A stretch of 10,929 nucleotides of DNA from Saccharicrinis sp041595375 (GTDB taxonomy: Bacteria > Bacteroidota > Bacteroidia > Bacteroidales > Marinilabiliaceae), in the NCBI GenBank assembly GCA_041595375.1, contig JBFHKL010000133.1:1-10929 (forward strand), read 5' to 3'. The position numbers and the translations under genes were made by a program. Under the pieces are notes generated by a model. That model worked only from the letters and a program-made list of their open reading frames with translations, was not told the origin of the DNA and did no database searches. Shown here piece by piece: positions 1 to 7,679 of this stretch; positions within the stretch are counted from its first letter, which is position 1; the number at the start of each line of letters is the position of its first letter.

Positions 1-3000
1 ATTTTTTCTGCACTTCTTCTGTTATTCCTACGCCATTATCGCTAATTGTAATTGTAATGCCACTATCGTCAGTCATGGCTCCTACAATAATTTCTCCTTT
101 TCGTTTTTTAGGTATCGATTGTATAGCATTCTGCAACAGATTATTAAAAACACTAATCATCTGCTCATTATCAGCATAAATAAAATAGCTTTCAATATCA
201 TGAGTATCCATAGTGATATCAACATTATTAGTCTTATCAAATAGGGAAACGCAGCGGGTAAGCACCTCCATCACGTCGAGCTTTTTGCGCTTGGCAATAG
301 GCATCGAAGCAAAATTTGAAAACTCCGAAGCAATAGATGAAAGCTTATCGATCTGATCTATTAAAGTTGAGGATACACGTTTCAATTTCTCATCAAAGTC
401 ATCATCATTATTTTGTCTTGCCCTTTCCAGATATTGAATACTAAGTTTCATAGGGGTCAAAGGGTTTTTAATTTCATGCGCAATTTGTCTGGCCATTTCA
501 CGCCATGCCATTTCCCTTTCTGATTTAGCTAGTTTTCCGGCACTTTGCACCAATTCATCCACCATTCGGTTATATTCCGTTACCAATTGTCCTATTTCAT
601 CATTTCCTTTGTATTCAATCTTTTCATTTCGTTGACCAAGGCTTATTTCTCCCATCTTACTTTGAATAACTTTTAAAGGATAGGTAATTCTTCGCGAGAC
701 CACCACCGTTAAACCTACTACTACCACTAGAAATATTAGATAGAAATTAACGATTGCCATCACCAGTGATGAAATTTCTTCACGAAGTTCACTGGTACCA
801 ACAAAATAAGGCATATTCAAGTAGGCCAGTACTTTATTATTTTCGTTTATATAGGGCACATAAACCGATAAATATTTTAACTTCCCTATTGATTCCTGAT
901 GAATAAATTCAAGCTCCTCTTTCCTGTTCAGTTCAATATAACTTCTGCTATTCATCAAGTGCCCTGACAATCCTTTATCAAATAATTCAGGTCTCGAAGT
1001 AGCCATTAACCGTCCATTGGTGCCATACAAATTCAAGTCGGTGTAATACACACTGGAAAACTTTTTAAGCAGATACTCCAGATATTCCTGATCTTCATCG
1101 CTTAGCTCTTTTTCACTTCCAATTTCGTGATTAAGCTCCATTAAAATTGATTTTGTTTTTTCAGATAGCATCTGATTATTTTTCACCTCAAAACGACGAA
1201 CCGTTTGCCATACTGAACCACTGGCAATAACAAAGAGCAAGATCATCATTAAACTTACTATGGCAATCTGAATACGTTCCTGAACGGTAAAGTCATACAT
1301 AAATCGCCCTCTTCGTAAACGAGTAACCATAATAAGTAAGGAACCAAAAATAAAGAAGGCAACAAATAAGATAGAGAAAGCAACCAGGAACATCGAAAAG
1401 GTGACGTTTGGTAAAGAAAGTAAAATACAAGTATTATCCTGAGGATAATAACAAATGTGTGAGAAATTTTGTGAGTTAAAGAACGTATGATCATCACAAT
1501 TATTAATCAATCTATCCTTATGAATAGGGTAGGCAAAATCGCCAACCTGCTTAGCAAGCAAACCATCCACGTACTTTGCATACGAATAACTCACCAGAGG
1601 TTCCTTTAGCTTACTTTCCCTTTCGGATAGTAAAAGTTCAGGATATCCACGCCCTTCAAAAAAAGGTTTAGCCACCAATTCAATAAACAGGCATGTTTCC
1701 TTCTTCACATCCCATTGATACATTTTAAAAACACCAAAATAGGTAACTATACCTCCCTGATTCTTTAAAAAGTAAAAATGCTCACTTCCCATAACCTGCA
1801 CCCCTGTTTTGGTCAACATTCTATCGAAATAATCATAACAATTATAACTAACATTATCTGTATCAATGTATAACTCACCGCCTGGCCAACACGGAACCAC
1901 TTGCAGATCAAATCTCTCCAGATAACCTTGAAAATAATTTGTCTTTAGATACTGAGTAATCATTTCAACATCTATGTTTTCCTTCAATAATTGATCTAAT
2001 AAAAAAGAATCGGTCTTTAAAGATCCTTCCATCTCCTTCAGTAACATTTCGGATAAAGGATCTTCTTCCTGCAAAAGGCGAAATGACAAATTCTCTACCA
2101 GAAGTTTTCTCTCATCTCTTTCTTTATGGTAGTTATGATAATAGAAGGAGTACAGGCCATATAATGAAAACACACCCACAAACCAGATAAAAGTTGTATA
2201 GGCATGATAACTCTTACGACGAGTGATCCAGATTAACATATTAGCTATCACTAAAAACATAAGGGATGCCATCCAAAAAATCAGGTCGAAACTATACAAC
2301 GACACCGTAAAAGCAACCACGGCGGCAATCAGAGACAATACTTTTTTATTTGCTTGCTTAAGGAAAACAGCTAATATTTTTTCCATTACAAGTACGGCAG
2401 ATAACCACAAAAGAGATATTATAAAAAACCTTACTATGTCAAAAAACTGCAAGTCAGACACTTTAAACAGAATAGCTGCCGATACTGAATTAGAAACCAA
2501 TAAAGACACAATACTATTTTGCATATGCCAAAACACAAAAGCCAAAGCAATCATTAGTCCGATCACTATATTTCTAAAAAACTTTCGTTCTTTAGGCTTG
2601 ACAATAAAACCAGGCATCCGCACATACCTAAAAAAAATAAATGATTGAGAAAAAACAATCATCGCAAATAATAACAAGCTACCCAGATTTGGAAATAATA
2701 CTGTGGCACCAAAATATACCGGAGAAAATAAGGAAACAGAAAATAAAATAGAAGGAAATTGAAAATGGATATGTACCAAATAAAACAATATAACAACAAT
2801 TATATTTATCAAATACAGTACGTTATTATTTAAAACAGATATCTGTTTTTTAAGAATATGAACCACCAACTGTACGTAAAAGAGAATACTCAGAAAGAAA
2901 AAAAATATTCCCCAGAAGGCATAACTTAAATTCGACTGATCACACTTAAGCGCTGTAAAAAGATAATTACCATAAATATCATTTACTTTTTCCCCAATGG

Positions 3001-3529
3001 CATCTTTATCTAAACTTATTTCCTTACAACGCATCAAGGGCAAATCCTCTGCATACTCATCTTTTAAAAATGAATTTTTAAAAGAATACTCAGTTTTAAT
3101 ACTTACTAAATTATATACATCCCATTCTCGGTATAACTGATGCTGTGCGAGATACCATGTATTGGCCAATTTAACGACTCTACCTTGCAATAAGGAAACA
3201 CCTTCATTCTGAAAAGGTAATACCGGACTGGTCCAACAACACAATGAATCCTTTTTATAAACCAAAACATCTATCCCTATTGGCTTAGCACTAAGTGCAG
3301 TATCAATGGCTTTCCATTCATTGTCTTCTTCCAAATACTGAACAAAATCATTGGTAAAATTATTCGCTTCAATACTCTTTTGGTTTAATGCATCCTGAAA
3401 TCGCAATGAATTATACGAATCACTGTTATAATTTTTATATGCCCAGGCCAACAAAGTGGTAATAACAATAGCAGCAATAAAAAATATAAATTGCCAACAC
3501 AAAAGAACTTTTTTTAAGGAATAAAGCAT
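1..3529 (-). CDS. Large multi-spanning sensor histidine kinase (C-terminus beyond window)
   Basis: An uninterrupted reading frame runs from ATG at 3529 to the left edge, giving 1176 residues with the end missing. It encodes a membrane sensor kinase of a two-component system. Seen in the translation: a first membrane segment at about residues 13-31; an extracytoplasmic part to about 203; a hydrophobic block of roughly eight or nine segments at about 204-463; a second extracytoplasmic part at about 464-710; segments at about 711-735 and 755-774; a third sensor part at about 775-920; and a last segment at about 923-944. A HAMP linker (about 945-995) follows. Then come the phosphoacceptor H-box HEIKNPLTP with His1018, an N-box (NNLLQNAIQ, key Asn1134) and the first ATP-lid glycine motif DNGVGI (Asp1164). 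The later glycine motif lies off the edge. The H-box resembles NtrY/NtrB-type kinases. The gene lies 36 bases downstream of rlmH on the same strand and is probably co-transcribed. No response regulator is visible, and the ligand cannot be deduced. Confidence 0.93.
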   Translation of the reverse strand, partial: MLYSLKKVLLCWQFIFFIAAIVITTLLAWAYKNYNSDSYNSLRFQDALNQKSIEANNFTNDFVQYLEEDNEWKAIDTALSAKPIGIDVLVYKKDSLCCWTSPVLPFQNEGVSLLQGRVVKLANTWYLAQHQLYREWDVYNLVSIKTEYSFKNSFLKDEYAEDLPLMRCKEISLDKDAIGEKVNDIYGNYLFTALKCDQSNLSYAFWGIFFFFLSILFYVQLVVHILKKQISVLNNNVLYLINIIVVILFYLVHIHFQFPSILFSVSLFSPVYFGATVLFPNLGSLLLFAMIVFSQSFIFFRYVRMPGFIVKPKERKFFRNIVIGLMIALAFVFWHMQNSIVSLLVSNSVSAAILFKVSDLQFFDIVRFFIISLLWLSAVLVMEKILAVFLKQANKKVLSLIAAVVAFTVSLYSFDLIFWMASLMFLVIANMLIWITRRKSYHAYTTFIWFVGVFSLYGLYSFYYHNYHKERDERKLLVENLSFRLLQEEDPLSEMLLKEMEGSLKTDSFLLDQLLKENIDVEMITQYLKTNYFQGYLERFDLQVVPCWPGGELYIDTDNVSYNCYDYFDRMLTKTGVQVMGSEHFYFLKNQGGIVTYFGVFKMYQWDVKKETCLFIELVAKPFFEGRGYPELLLSERESKLKEPLVSYSYAKYVDGLLAKQVGDFAYPIHKDRLINNCDDHTFFNSQNFSHICYYPQDNTCILLSLPNVTFSMFLVAFSILFVAFFIFGSLLIMVTRLRRGRFMYDFTVQERIQIAIVSLMMILLFVIASGSVWQTVRRFEVKNNQMLSEKTKSILMELNHEIGSEKELSDEDQEYLEYLLKKFSSVYYTDLNLYGTNGRLMATSRPELFDKGLSGHLMNSRSYIELNRKEELEFIHQESIGKLKYLSVYVPYINENNKVLAYLNMPYFVGTSELREEISSLVMAIVNFYLIFLVVVVGLTVVVSRRITYPLKVIQSKMGEISLGQRNEKIEYKGNDEIGQLVTEYNRMVDELVQSAGKLAKSEREMAWREMARQIAHEIKNPLTPMKLSIQYLERARQNNDDDFDEKLKRVSSTLIDQIDKLSSIASEFSNFASMPIAKRKKLDVMEVLTRCVSLFDKTNNVDITMDTHDIESYFIYADNEQMISVFNNLLQNAIQSIPKKRKGEIIVGAMTDDSGITITISDNGVGITEEVQKK

Positions 3530-3565
3530 TGAAATAGGGTTACCTGTTATTAAAACATATAAATA

Positions 3566-4039
3566 CTAATCATGATGATAAGGCTGATTCTTTAAAATAG
3601 TCATAGCCCGGTAAAGTTGTTCGGTAAATATGAGTCGAACCATCTGGTGCGAAAAAGTCATTCTGGATAAAGAAACCTTACCATTGCTCCGCTCATAAAC
3701 CTCTTGCGAAAAGCCATAAGGGCCACCCACAACAAAAACCAATCGTTTTAATCCTCTAAGCTGTTTTTGTTCAACAAAACCGGCAAACTCGCGTGAAGAA
3801 AATATTTTTCCTCCCTCATCAAGCAGTATCACCTCATCTCCAGCCACAAATTGTTGCATTAATAAATCACCTTCCTTTATTTTTTGCTGCTCTGGAGTTA
3901 AATTCTTAGTGTTTTTTATATCCGGGATGATTTTCAATTCAAAAGGGATATAATGCCCCAACCTATCTACATATTTTTTTATACCAGTCTCCAGATATTT
4001 CTCATCTGTTTTGCCAATTAATAATAATACTGCCTTCAT
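3566..4039 (-). CDS. rlmH: 23S rRNA (pseudouridine1915-N3)-methyltransferase RlmH
   Basis: This SPOUT-family methyltransferase uses S-adenosylmethionine to methylate N3 of pseudouridine 1915 in helix 69 of 23S rRNA, acting late on assembled ribosomes. The 157-residue length matches the family (about 155-160). Family hallmarks seen are MKAVLLLIGKT at the start, the knot-region motif VVGGPYGF (residues 103-110), the LSRMTFSHQMVRLIFTEQLYRA stretch split across 124-145 that packs the trefoil knot, and the C-terminal QPYHHD, equivalent to the HPYHRE ending of other members. The ATG at 4039 gives the expected N-terminus. It is transcribed divergently from the DUF4783-nadC pair, with the sensor kinase gene 36 bases downstream. 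Nothing appears truncated or altered. Confidence 0.97.
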   Translation of the reverse strand: MKAVLLLIGKTDEKYLETGIKKYVDRLGHYIPFELKIIPDIKNTKNLTPEQQKIKEGDLLMQQFVAGDEVILLDEGGKIFSSREFAGFVEQKQLRGLKRLVFVVGGPYGFSQEVYERSNGKVSLSRMTFSHQMVRLIFTEQLYRAMTILKNQPYHHD

Positions 4040-4216
4040 ATATATTCTTCAAAATCCAGTCTTTACACATAAAAGTAAGATCAGGAAAATTCTTTTATAA
4101 CTTAAACTTGTAAAAATAAAAAATAACCAATCCACTTATCCATTTAAACTAATTAAAACTATTCGCAATATGTCCCGTATAAAAATTTTAAAAAGTATAA
4201 TAGCATAATTCTAGCC

Positions 4217-4251
4217 TTTGGTATGATATTGGTACATTAAGCAATACCAAA
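4217..4251. repeat. Clustered TTGGTA direct and inverted repeats, operator-like
   Basis: TTTGGTAT begins at 4217 and a second TTGGTA lies at 4229-4234. The two TTGGTA cores (4218-4223 and 4229-4234) are 11 bases apart, about one helical turn. An inverted copy, ATACCAAA, occupies 4244-4251 and is an exact 8-base reverse complement of the first. The arrangement could bind a dimeric regulator or form a weak hairpin. It lies about 130 bases upstream of the DUF4783 gene and about 180 upstream of rlmH. Chance in AT-rich DNA remains possible. Confidence 0.4.
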
Positions 4252-4356
4252 CTGAAGACATTCAAAATTAACTCTAAATTCAATGAATAAAAGCAATGAG
4301 CACATAAAATAACACAAAAGAAAGCTATAATTCATGGTTTAATATTTGTATTAGTA

Positions 4357-4364
4357 TATTTTTG
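4357..4364 (+). promoter_or_regulatory. Putative Bacteroidota -7 promoter element for the DUF4783-nadC pair
   Basis: TATTTTTG is an exact match to the TAnnTTTG element recognised by the primary sigma factor of Bacteroidota. It ends 19 bases before the ATG at 4384, which would give a very short leader. The expected upstream -33 TTG element is not clearly present. AT-rich DNA produces chance matches, so support is moderate. Confidence 0.42.
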
Positions 4365-4383
4365 TTATAACAAAACGCATAAA

Positions 4384-4791
4384 ATGAAAAGTTCAAGAAC
4401 CAAAACACTTTTTTGGCTAACAATAATAGTTTTACTGGTGGGGTTTTCGGCAAATGTTCAGTGTCAGTTTCCAACATCAATCATAACTGCCACAAAAAAA
4501 GCGGACGCCAAAGAGCTATCCAGTTATTTTAGCGGAAAAATTGAATTAGTATTACCCGAAAAGTCAGGAGTTTTTGGCAGCCCGCAAGCTAGGTTAATCT
4601 TAGATGATTTTTTCAAACACAACCCGGTAAGCAGCTTTCAAATTATTCATCAGGGTAAAAGACAAGACTCTGCTTTTGCCATTGGGAAATATCAATCTGG
4701 CAGTAAAATTTACAGGTTCTACTTCCTGACTAAAAAAAAGGAAGATAAAACCTACATTCACCAATTAAGAATAGAAAAAGAAGATGATTAA
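4384..4791 (+). CDS. DUF4783-like small secreted protein
   Basis: This 135-residue protein has a basic start followed by a hydrophobic stretch (about residues 9-25), a probable signal peptide, with cleavage likely near the VQC-QF region (25-29). The Cys27 context is not a good lipobox. The mature part follows the DUF4783 pattern as I recall it: an N-terminal helix with AKELSSYF (42-49), IELVLPEKSGVF (53-64), a helix ending DDFFKHNPVSSFQIIH (74-89), AIGKY (99-103), then IYRFYFLTKK and HQLRIE near the end. The fold is probably NTF2-like, and the biochemical role is unknown. The gene's last 8 bases overlap nadC in another frame, so translation of the two is likely coupled. The same neighbourhood (rlmH, DUF4783, nadC) recurs in Bacteroidales to my knowledge. 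Export of the product argues against a direct role in cytoplasmic NAD synthesis. Confidence 0.85.
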   Translation: MKSSRTKTLFWLTIIVLLVGFSANVQCQFPTSIITATKKADAKELSSYFSGKIELVLPEKSGVFGSPQARLILDDFFKHNPVSSFQIIHQGKRQDSAFAIGKYQSGSKIYRFYFLTKKKEDKTYIHQLRIEKEDD

Positions 4792-5629
4792 AGATACTGT
4801 TCTCAACACCATTATAGATAATGCCATTCGTGAAGATATTGGAGATGGCGACCACTCGTCACAAGCCTGCATACCAGAATCTGCCATAGGCAAAGCACAG
4901 CTACTTGTCAAAGAAGAAGGTGTTATAGCCGGTATTGACATAGCCCAAAGAGTATTCAGGAAATTTGATCCCAATATTAAAATTGAAACATTTATTGAGG
5001 ATGGAACGATGGTTAAACCGGGAGACATTGCTTTTATTATAGAAGGAAAAGTACTTGACCTTCTGAAAGCTGAACGCTTGGTGCTTAATATAATGCAACG
5101 CATGAGTGGTATTGCCACCAGTACCAACATTTATGTACAAAAACTCAAAGGTTTAAACACCAAAGTTTTAGATACCCGTAAAACGACTCCAGGCCTGCGA
5201 GAAATAGAAAAATTAGCCGTGAAAATTGGTGGTGGCGTTAATCACCGCATCGGACTTTATGATATGATTATGCTAAAAGATAACCATATTGATTTTGCAG
5301 GTGGCATTGAAAAAGCAATCCAGTCAGTGCATCAATATCTGCAGAAAAAAGGTAAAGATTTAAAAATTGAAGTGGAGGTTCGTGATTTTAACGAACTCAA
5401 TGAAGTGATCAGAGTAGGTGGAATTCAAAGGATCATGCTGGACAACTTCACACCCGAAGAAACAAAAGAAGCCGTTAAACTTATTAATGGTAAATTTGAA
5501 ACAGAATCATCCGGAGGAATAACCTTAGATACTCTGCGTGATTACGCAGAATGTGGGGTGGATTATATATCTGTTGGTGCACTCACCCATCATATCAAAA
5601 GCCTCGATTTAAGTTTAAAAGCCTTATAA
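4784..5629 (+). CDS. nadC: Nicotinate-nucleotide diphosphorylase (carboxylating), quinolinate phosphoribosyltransferase
   Basis: NadC condenses quinolinate with phosphoribosyl pyrophosphate and releases carbon dioxide to form nicotinate mononucleotide, the entry to NAD in de novo synthesis. The 281 residues fit the family. Seen in order: the N-terminal REDIGDGDHSS segment (16-26), ERLVLNIMQRMSGIAT (97-112), the signature DTRKTTPGLR (130-139), GGGVNHRIGLYD (149-160) with the substrate-binding His-Arg pair, MLKDNH (163-168), EVEVR (196-200), MLDNF (218-222), SSGGI (242-246) and SVGALTH (263-269). All expected basic and acidic pocket residues appear present. The ATG at 4784 lies inside the end of the upstream gene, an 8-base overlap that suggests translational coupling. 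No nadA or nadB is in the window. A strong hairpin follows the stop by 10 bases. Confidence 0.97.
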   Translation: MIKDTVLNTIIDNAIREDIGDGDHSSQACIPESAIGKAQLLVKEEGVIAGIDIAQRVFRKFDPNIKIETFIEDGTMVKPGDIAFIIEGKVLDLLKAERLVLNIMQRMSGIATSTNIYVQKLKGLNTKVLDTRKTTPGLREIEKLAVKIGGGVNHRIGLYDMIMLKDNHIDFAGGIEKAIQSVHQYLQKKGKDLKIEVEVRDFNELNEVIRVGGIQRIMLDNFTPEETKEAVKLINGKFETESSGGITLDTLRDYAECGVDYISVGALTHHIKSLDLSLKAL

Positions 5630-5639
5630 AATATAAATA

Positions 5640-5675
5640 ATTTCGGCTGATAATCAATAAATTATCAGCCGAAAT
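5640..5675 (+). terminator. Perfect 15-bp hairpin after nadC, probable terminator
   Basis: ATTTCGGCTGATAAT at 5640-5654 is exactly complementary to 5661-5675, with a 6-base loop. It starts 10 bases after the nadC stop. Downstream on the plus strand there is no T-run, only AGTACTTAAAAC. Read on the minus strand the hairpin is followed by a T-rich stretch, so it may work in either direction or act as a 3'-end stabiliser. Confidence 0.72.
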
Positions 5676-6090
5676 AGTACTTAAAACTAAAGAGCATCTT
5701 CAATACAAGCTAACTTACACAACAAATATCTACTAAGTCTTCCTGAGTATATTACTTTAGATAAAAAAATCTCATTCCATAGTTGGGCATCACAAGCATA
5801 TAAAAAAAAGAACCTGTTATATTTCCTTCCATTCCCCTTCCTTCTTCGCACCAAAACAATGCGCTTATTCTCGATATTTATCTTTTATTACACTCTATTT
5901 TAAAGCCATTATTATTCATCACAACACAAAACTACCCTATTTCAAGGCACTTTAAAAATCACTCTATCAGAACTTTTGCTAAGTGGTGCTTTAATACTTA
6001 AAATATTGGACATTCATCTATGAATTTATTAAATTTATAATAGAGAAGCATTTATACCTAAATAACCACCACAAAACAAATCCTACTAAT
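5676..6090. other. 415-base stretch with no recognisable gene
   Basis: I find no supported coding frame in either direction. The DNA is AT-rich, with one pyrimidine-rich run at about 5822-5847 (plus strand). Short inverted repeats such as TAAGT/ACTTA near 5980-6000 are too weak to call. The stretch should contain the promoter for the gene at 6091, but no TAnnTTTG element is evident close to it. A long leader or a small RNA cannot be excluded from sequence alone. Confidence 0.5.
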
Positions 6091-6462
6091 ATGAAAAATG
6101 GCACAATACAATTAATGGATATTGAGTTTGAGCATAAACTTTGGAAAAGGCGCTTAGAGCTCTTTATTTCAGAAGTTAAATTGGTGATGGAGCACAACAA
6201 ACATCTGATTCCTAAAAAAAATATAGCAGGACTAAATTCGGTTGAACTTCTCGCTCTGGAAGAACATCAAGATAATCTGAAGAAATTAAAAAGTCGGATT
6301 GACGTCAAAGAACAAGAACTCAAATATTACAATAAGGACTTTCCTATTACAGAGAAACACGAATACTTTATTGACCACCTTGAGTTACGCAAAAAAAATG
6401 ATCAAATGCTCATGATTCATCTTGATAGAGTAAGCGATATTATTAAAGAGATTGGAGTTTAA
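6091..6462 (+). CDS. Unrecognised small helical cytoplasmic protein
   Basis: I do not recognise this 123-residue protein. It has no signal peptide or membrane segment and is rich in Lys, Glu, Leu and Ile. Three long predicted helices are apparent at about residues 10-37, 50-80 and 84-121. The helix at 50-80 contains spaced leucines and charged pairs that suggest a coiled coil. Such features fit a helical-bundle or oligomerising protein but give no function. No metal-binding, DNA-binding or catalytic motif is evident. It stands alone, with 415 non-coding bases upstream and 167 downstream, so it probably has its own promoter. The ATG at 6091 is the first in frame; Met9 is an alternative start. 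Its amino-acid usage looks like a genuine protein rather than a chance frame. Confidence 0.75.
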   Translation: MKNGTIQLMDIEFEHKLWKRRLELFISEVKLVMEHNKHLIPKKNIAGLNSVELLALEEHQDNLKKLKSRIDVKEQELKYYNKDFPITEKHEYFIDHLELRKKNDQMLMIHLDRVSDIIKEIGV

Positions 6463-6523
6463 CTCTTTCCCTTAGAAACATCGCTCCCTTAATTTATTTC
6501 TTAATCTAAACTATATCGATGTC

Positions 6524-6555
6524 AAGCTAAGCAGCTTTTATCGTTACAGATAAAA
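6524..6555 (+). terminator. Two small overlapping hairpins, weak terminator candidate
   Basis: AAGCT at 6524-6528 can pair with AGCTT at 6533-6537. TTTTATC at 6536-6542 can pair with GATAAAA at 6549-6555. The two stems share two bases, so they compete slightly. They lie between the stop at 6462 and the next gene at 6630. Both are short and AT-rich and could be chance. Confidence 0.22.
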
Positions 6556-6602
6556 ACCATGTATAAAGATATTATAAATTTATTCTTCTTTGATAAAAAA
6601 CC

Positions 6603-6610
6603 GTATTTTG
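6603..6610 (+). promoter_or_regulatory. Possible -7 promoter element for the nuclease-like lipoprotein gene
   Basis: GTATTTTG differs by one base from TAnnTTTG and ends 19 bases before the ATG at 6630, the same distance as the candidate element upstream of the DUF4783 gene. No clear -33 TTG lies at the expected distance. Confidence 0.28.
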
Positions 6611-6629
6611 CAAAATAATTCAACAATTA

Positions 6630-7670
6630 ATGTTAAATACGATGCATTCTAGAATATTTATTACAGCACTCTTATTGGCAGTACTATTTTCATCATGCCA
6701 AGAACCTATAAAACAAAAACATGTGGTTGCTTTTTACAACCTCGAAAATCTTTTTGACACGATAGATTCTCCCGACACTAATGACGAAGAATTTACGCCC
6801 GAAAGTTTCAAAAAATGGAACACGGAACGTTATCTCTCAAAATTGAATAATATGAGTACCGTCATTTCGGAGATAGGTAAGGATCAGGATCTACAAGGCC
6901 CTTCTGTTATAGGCTTATCTGAAGTAGAAAATAAGAAAGTAATTGAGGATTTAATTCACAATCCTAAACTACAGGGGCATAATTACCAAATCATTCATAC
7001 CGATTCACCCGACAAAAGAGGTATTGATGTAGCTTTCATATACAACCCAAAACAGTTTAAAGTACTGCATCATCACTTTTATCCGCTCATCATTCACGAT
7101 GTAGATTCGGGTAACAGAATATTTACACGAGATCAATTACTAGTTAGTGGTTTACTCAACAACGATACCTTACATATTATTGTTAATCACTGGCCAAGTC
7201 GATATGGGGGTCAGGAAAGGAGTATTCCCTTACGAAAAGAAGCTGCACTACTAAACAGGCATATCATTGACTCATTACTCAACATTAATCCCTTGGCAAA
7301 GGTTATTACCATGGGTGATTTTAATGATGACCCAACAGATCCTTCTATCTCAAATTTCTTAAAAGCCCATGACACCAAGGAGAATCTTGCTGTAGGAGAA
7401 CTACACAACCCTCTGGCCCAAGAGTTTAACAAAGGAAAAGGTAGTCTGTTTTACCATGGAAAGTGGAATTTATTCGACCAGATGATTGTAACTCAAGGAC
7501 TTGCCAACAGTGAGGACGGACTAATAATTGACACCGCCATTATTTTTAACAAACCTTGGTTAATTCAACAAGATGGTGATTACAAAGGAAATTTGTTACG
7601 AACATTTGGAGGTCGCACTTATTTAAATGGATATAGCGACCATTTACCTGTTTATATGATATTAGAATAA
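6630..7670 (+). CDS. Endonuclease/exonuclease/phosphatase-family lipoprotein
   Basis: This 346-residue protein carries the DNase I-like metal-dependent phosphoesterase fold. Seen in order: FYNLENLFD (35-43) with the metal-site Asn; LSEVEN (96-101) with the metal-binding Glu; VNHWPSR (185-191) with the catalytic His; MGDFNDD (228-234) with the paired Asp and Asn; and YSDHLP (335-340) with the final Asp-His. All the usual catalytic positions are therefore present. The N-terminus has a hydrophobic stretch ending LFSSC, with Cys23 as probable lipid attachment site, so the enzyme is likely anchored in the envelope. Family members cleave nucleic acids, inositol phosphates or lipids, and the YNLENLFD subgroup is usually annotated only as endonuclease. 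The true substrate is unknown. A second in-frame ATG (Met5, 6642) would also leave a usable signal peptide. Confidence 0.9.
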   Translation: MLNTMHSRIFITALLLAVLFSSCQEPIKQKHVVAFYNLENLFDTIDSPDTNDEEFTPESFKKWNTERYLSKLNNMSTVISEIGKDQDLQGPSVIGLSEVENKKVIEDLIHNPKLQGHNYQIIHTDSPDKRGIDVAFIYNPKQFKVLHHHFYPLIIHDVDSGNRIFTRDQLLVSGLLNNDTLHIIVNHWPSRYGGQERSIPLRKEAALLNRHIIDSLLNINPLAKVITMGDFNDDPTDPSISNFLKAHDTKENLAVGELHNPLAQEFNKGKGSLFYHGKWNLFDQMIVTQGLANSEDGLIIDTAIIFNKPWLIQQDGDYKGNLLRTFGGRTYLNGYSDHLPVYMILE

Positions 7671-7679
7671 ATGCTTATC

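Larger units (their letters stand above)
4040..4383. other. Divergent intergenic region between rlmH and the DUF4783-nadC pair
   Basis: This very AT-rich 344-base stretch must carry start signals for both directions. I find no credible open reading frame or structured RNA. On the plus strand it contains a good Bacteroidota -7-type motif close to the downstream gene and, more centrally, a cluster of TTGGTA repeats (both listed separately). I could not find a perfect TAnnTTTG match on the minus strand upstream of rlmH. Confidence 0.6.

Noticed and set aside
1258..1497. Minus-strand open frame of 79 codons
   Set aside because: It lies in a different frame inside the histidine kinase gene, whose own frame shows HAMP and kinase motifs without a break.
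2223..2648. Plus-strand open frame of 141 codons
   Set aside because: It is antisense to the membrane block of the kinase gene and has no domain-like pattern; it is a shadow of AT-rich hydrophobic codons.
4765..5140. Two minus-strand open frames (4765-5130 and 4901-5140)
   Set aside because: Both are antisense to nadC, which is unambiguous on the plus strand.
5822..5847. Pyrimidine-rich run in the gap after nadC
   Set aside because: It is short and imperfect, with no mirror repeat or partner structure; not enough to call a functional element.
6018..6200. Minus-strand open frame of 60 codons
   Set aside because: It mostly overlaps the start of the gene at 6091, its hydrophobic content looks like antisense of a charged helix, and it has no promoter or homology-like feature.
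7211..7432. Minus-strand open frame of 73 codons
   Set aside because: It is antisense to the catalytic centre of the endonuclease/phosphatase-family gene.
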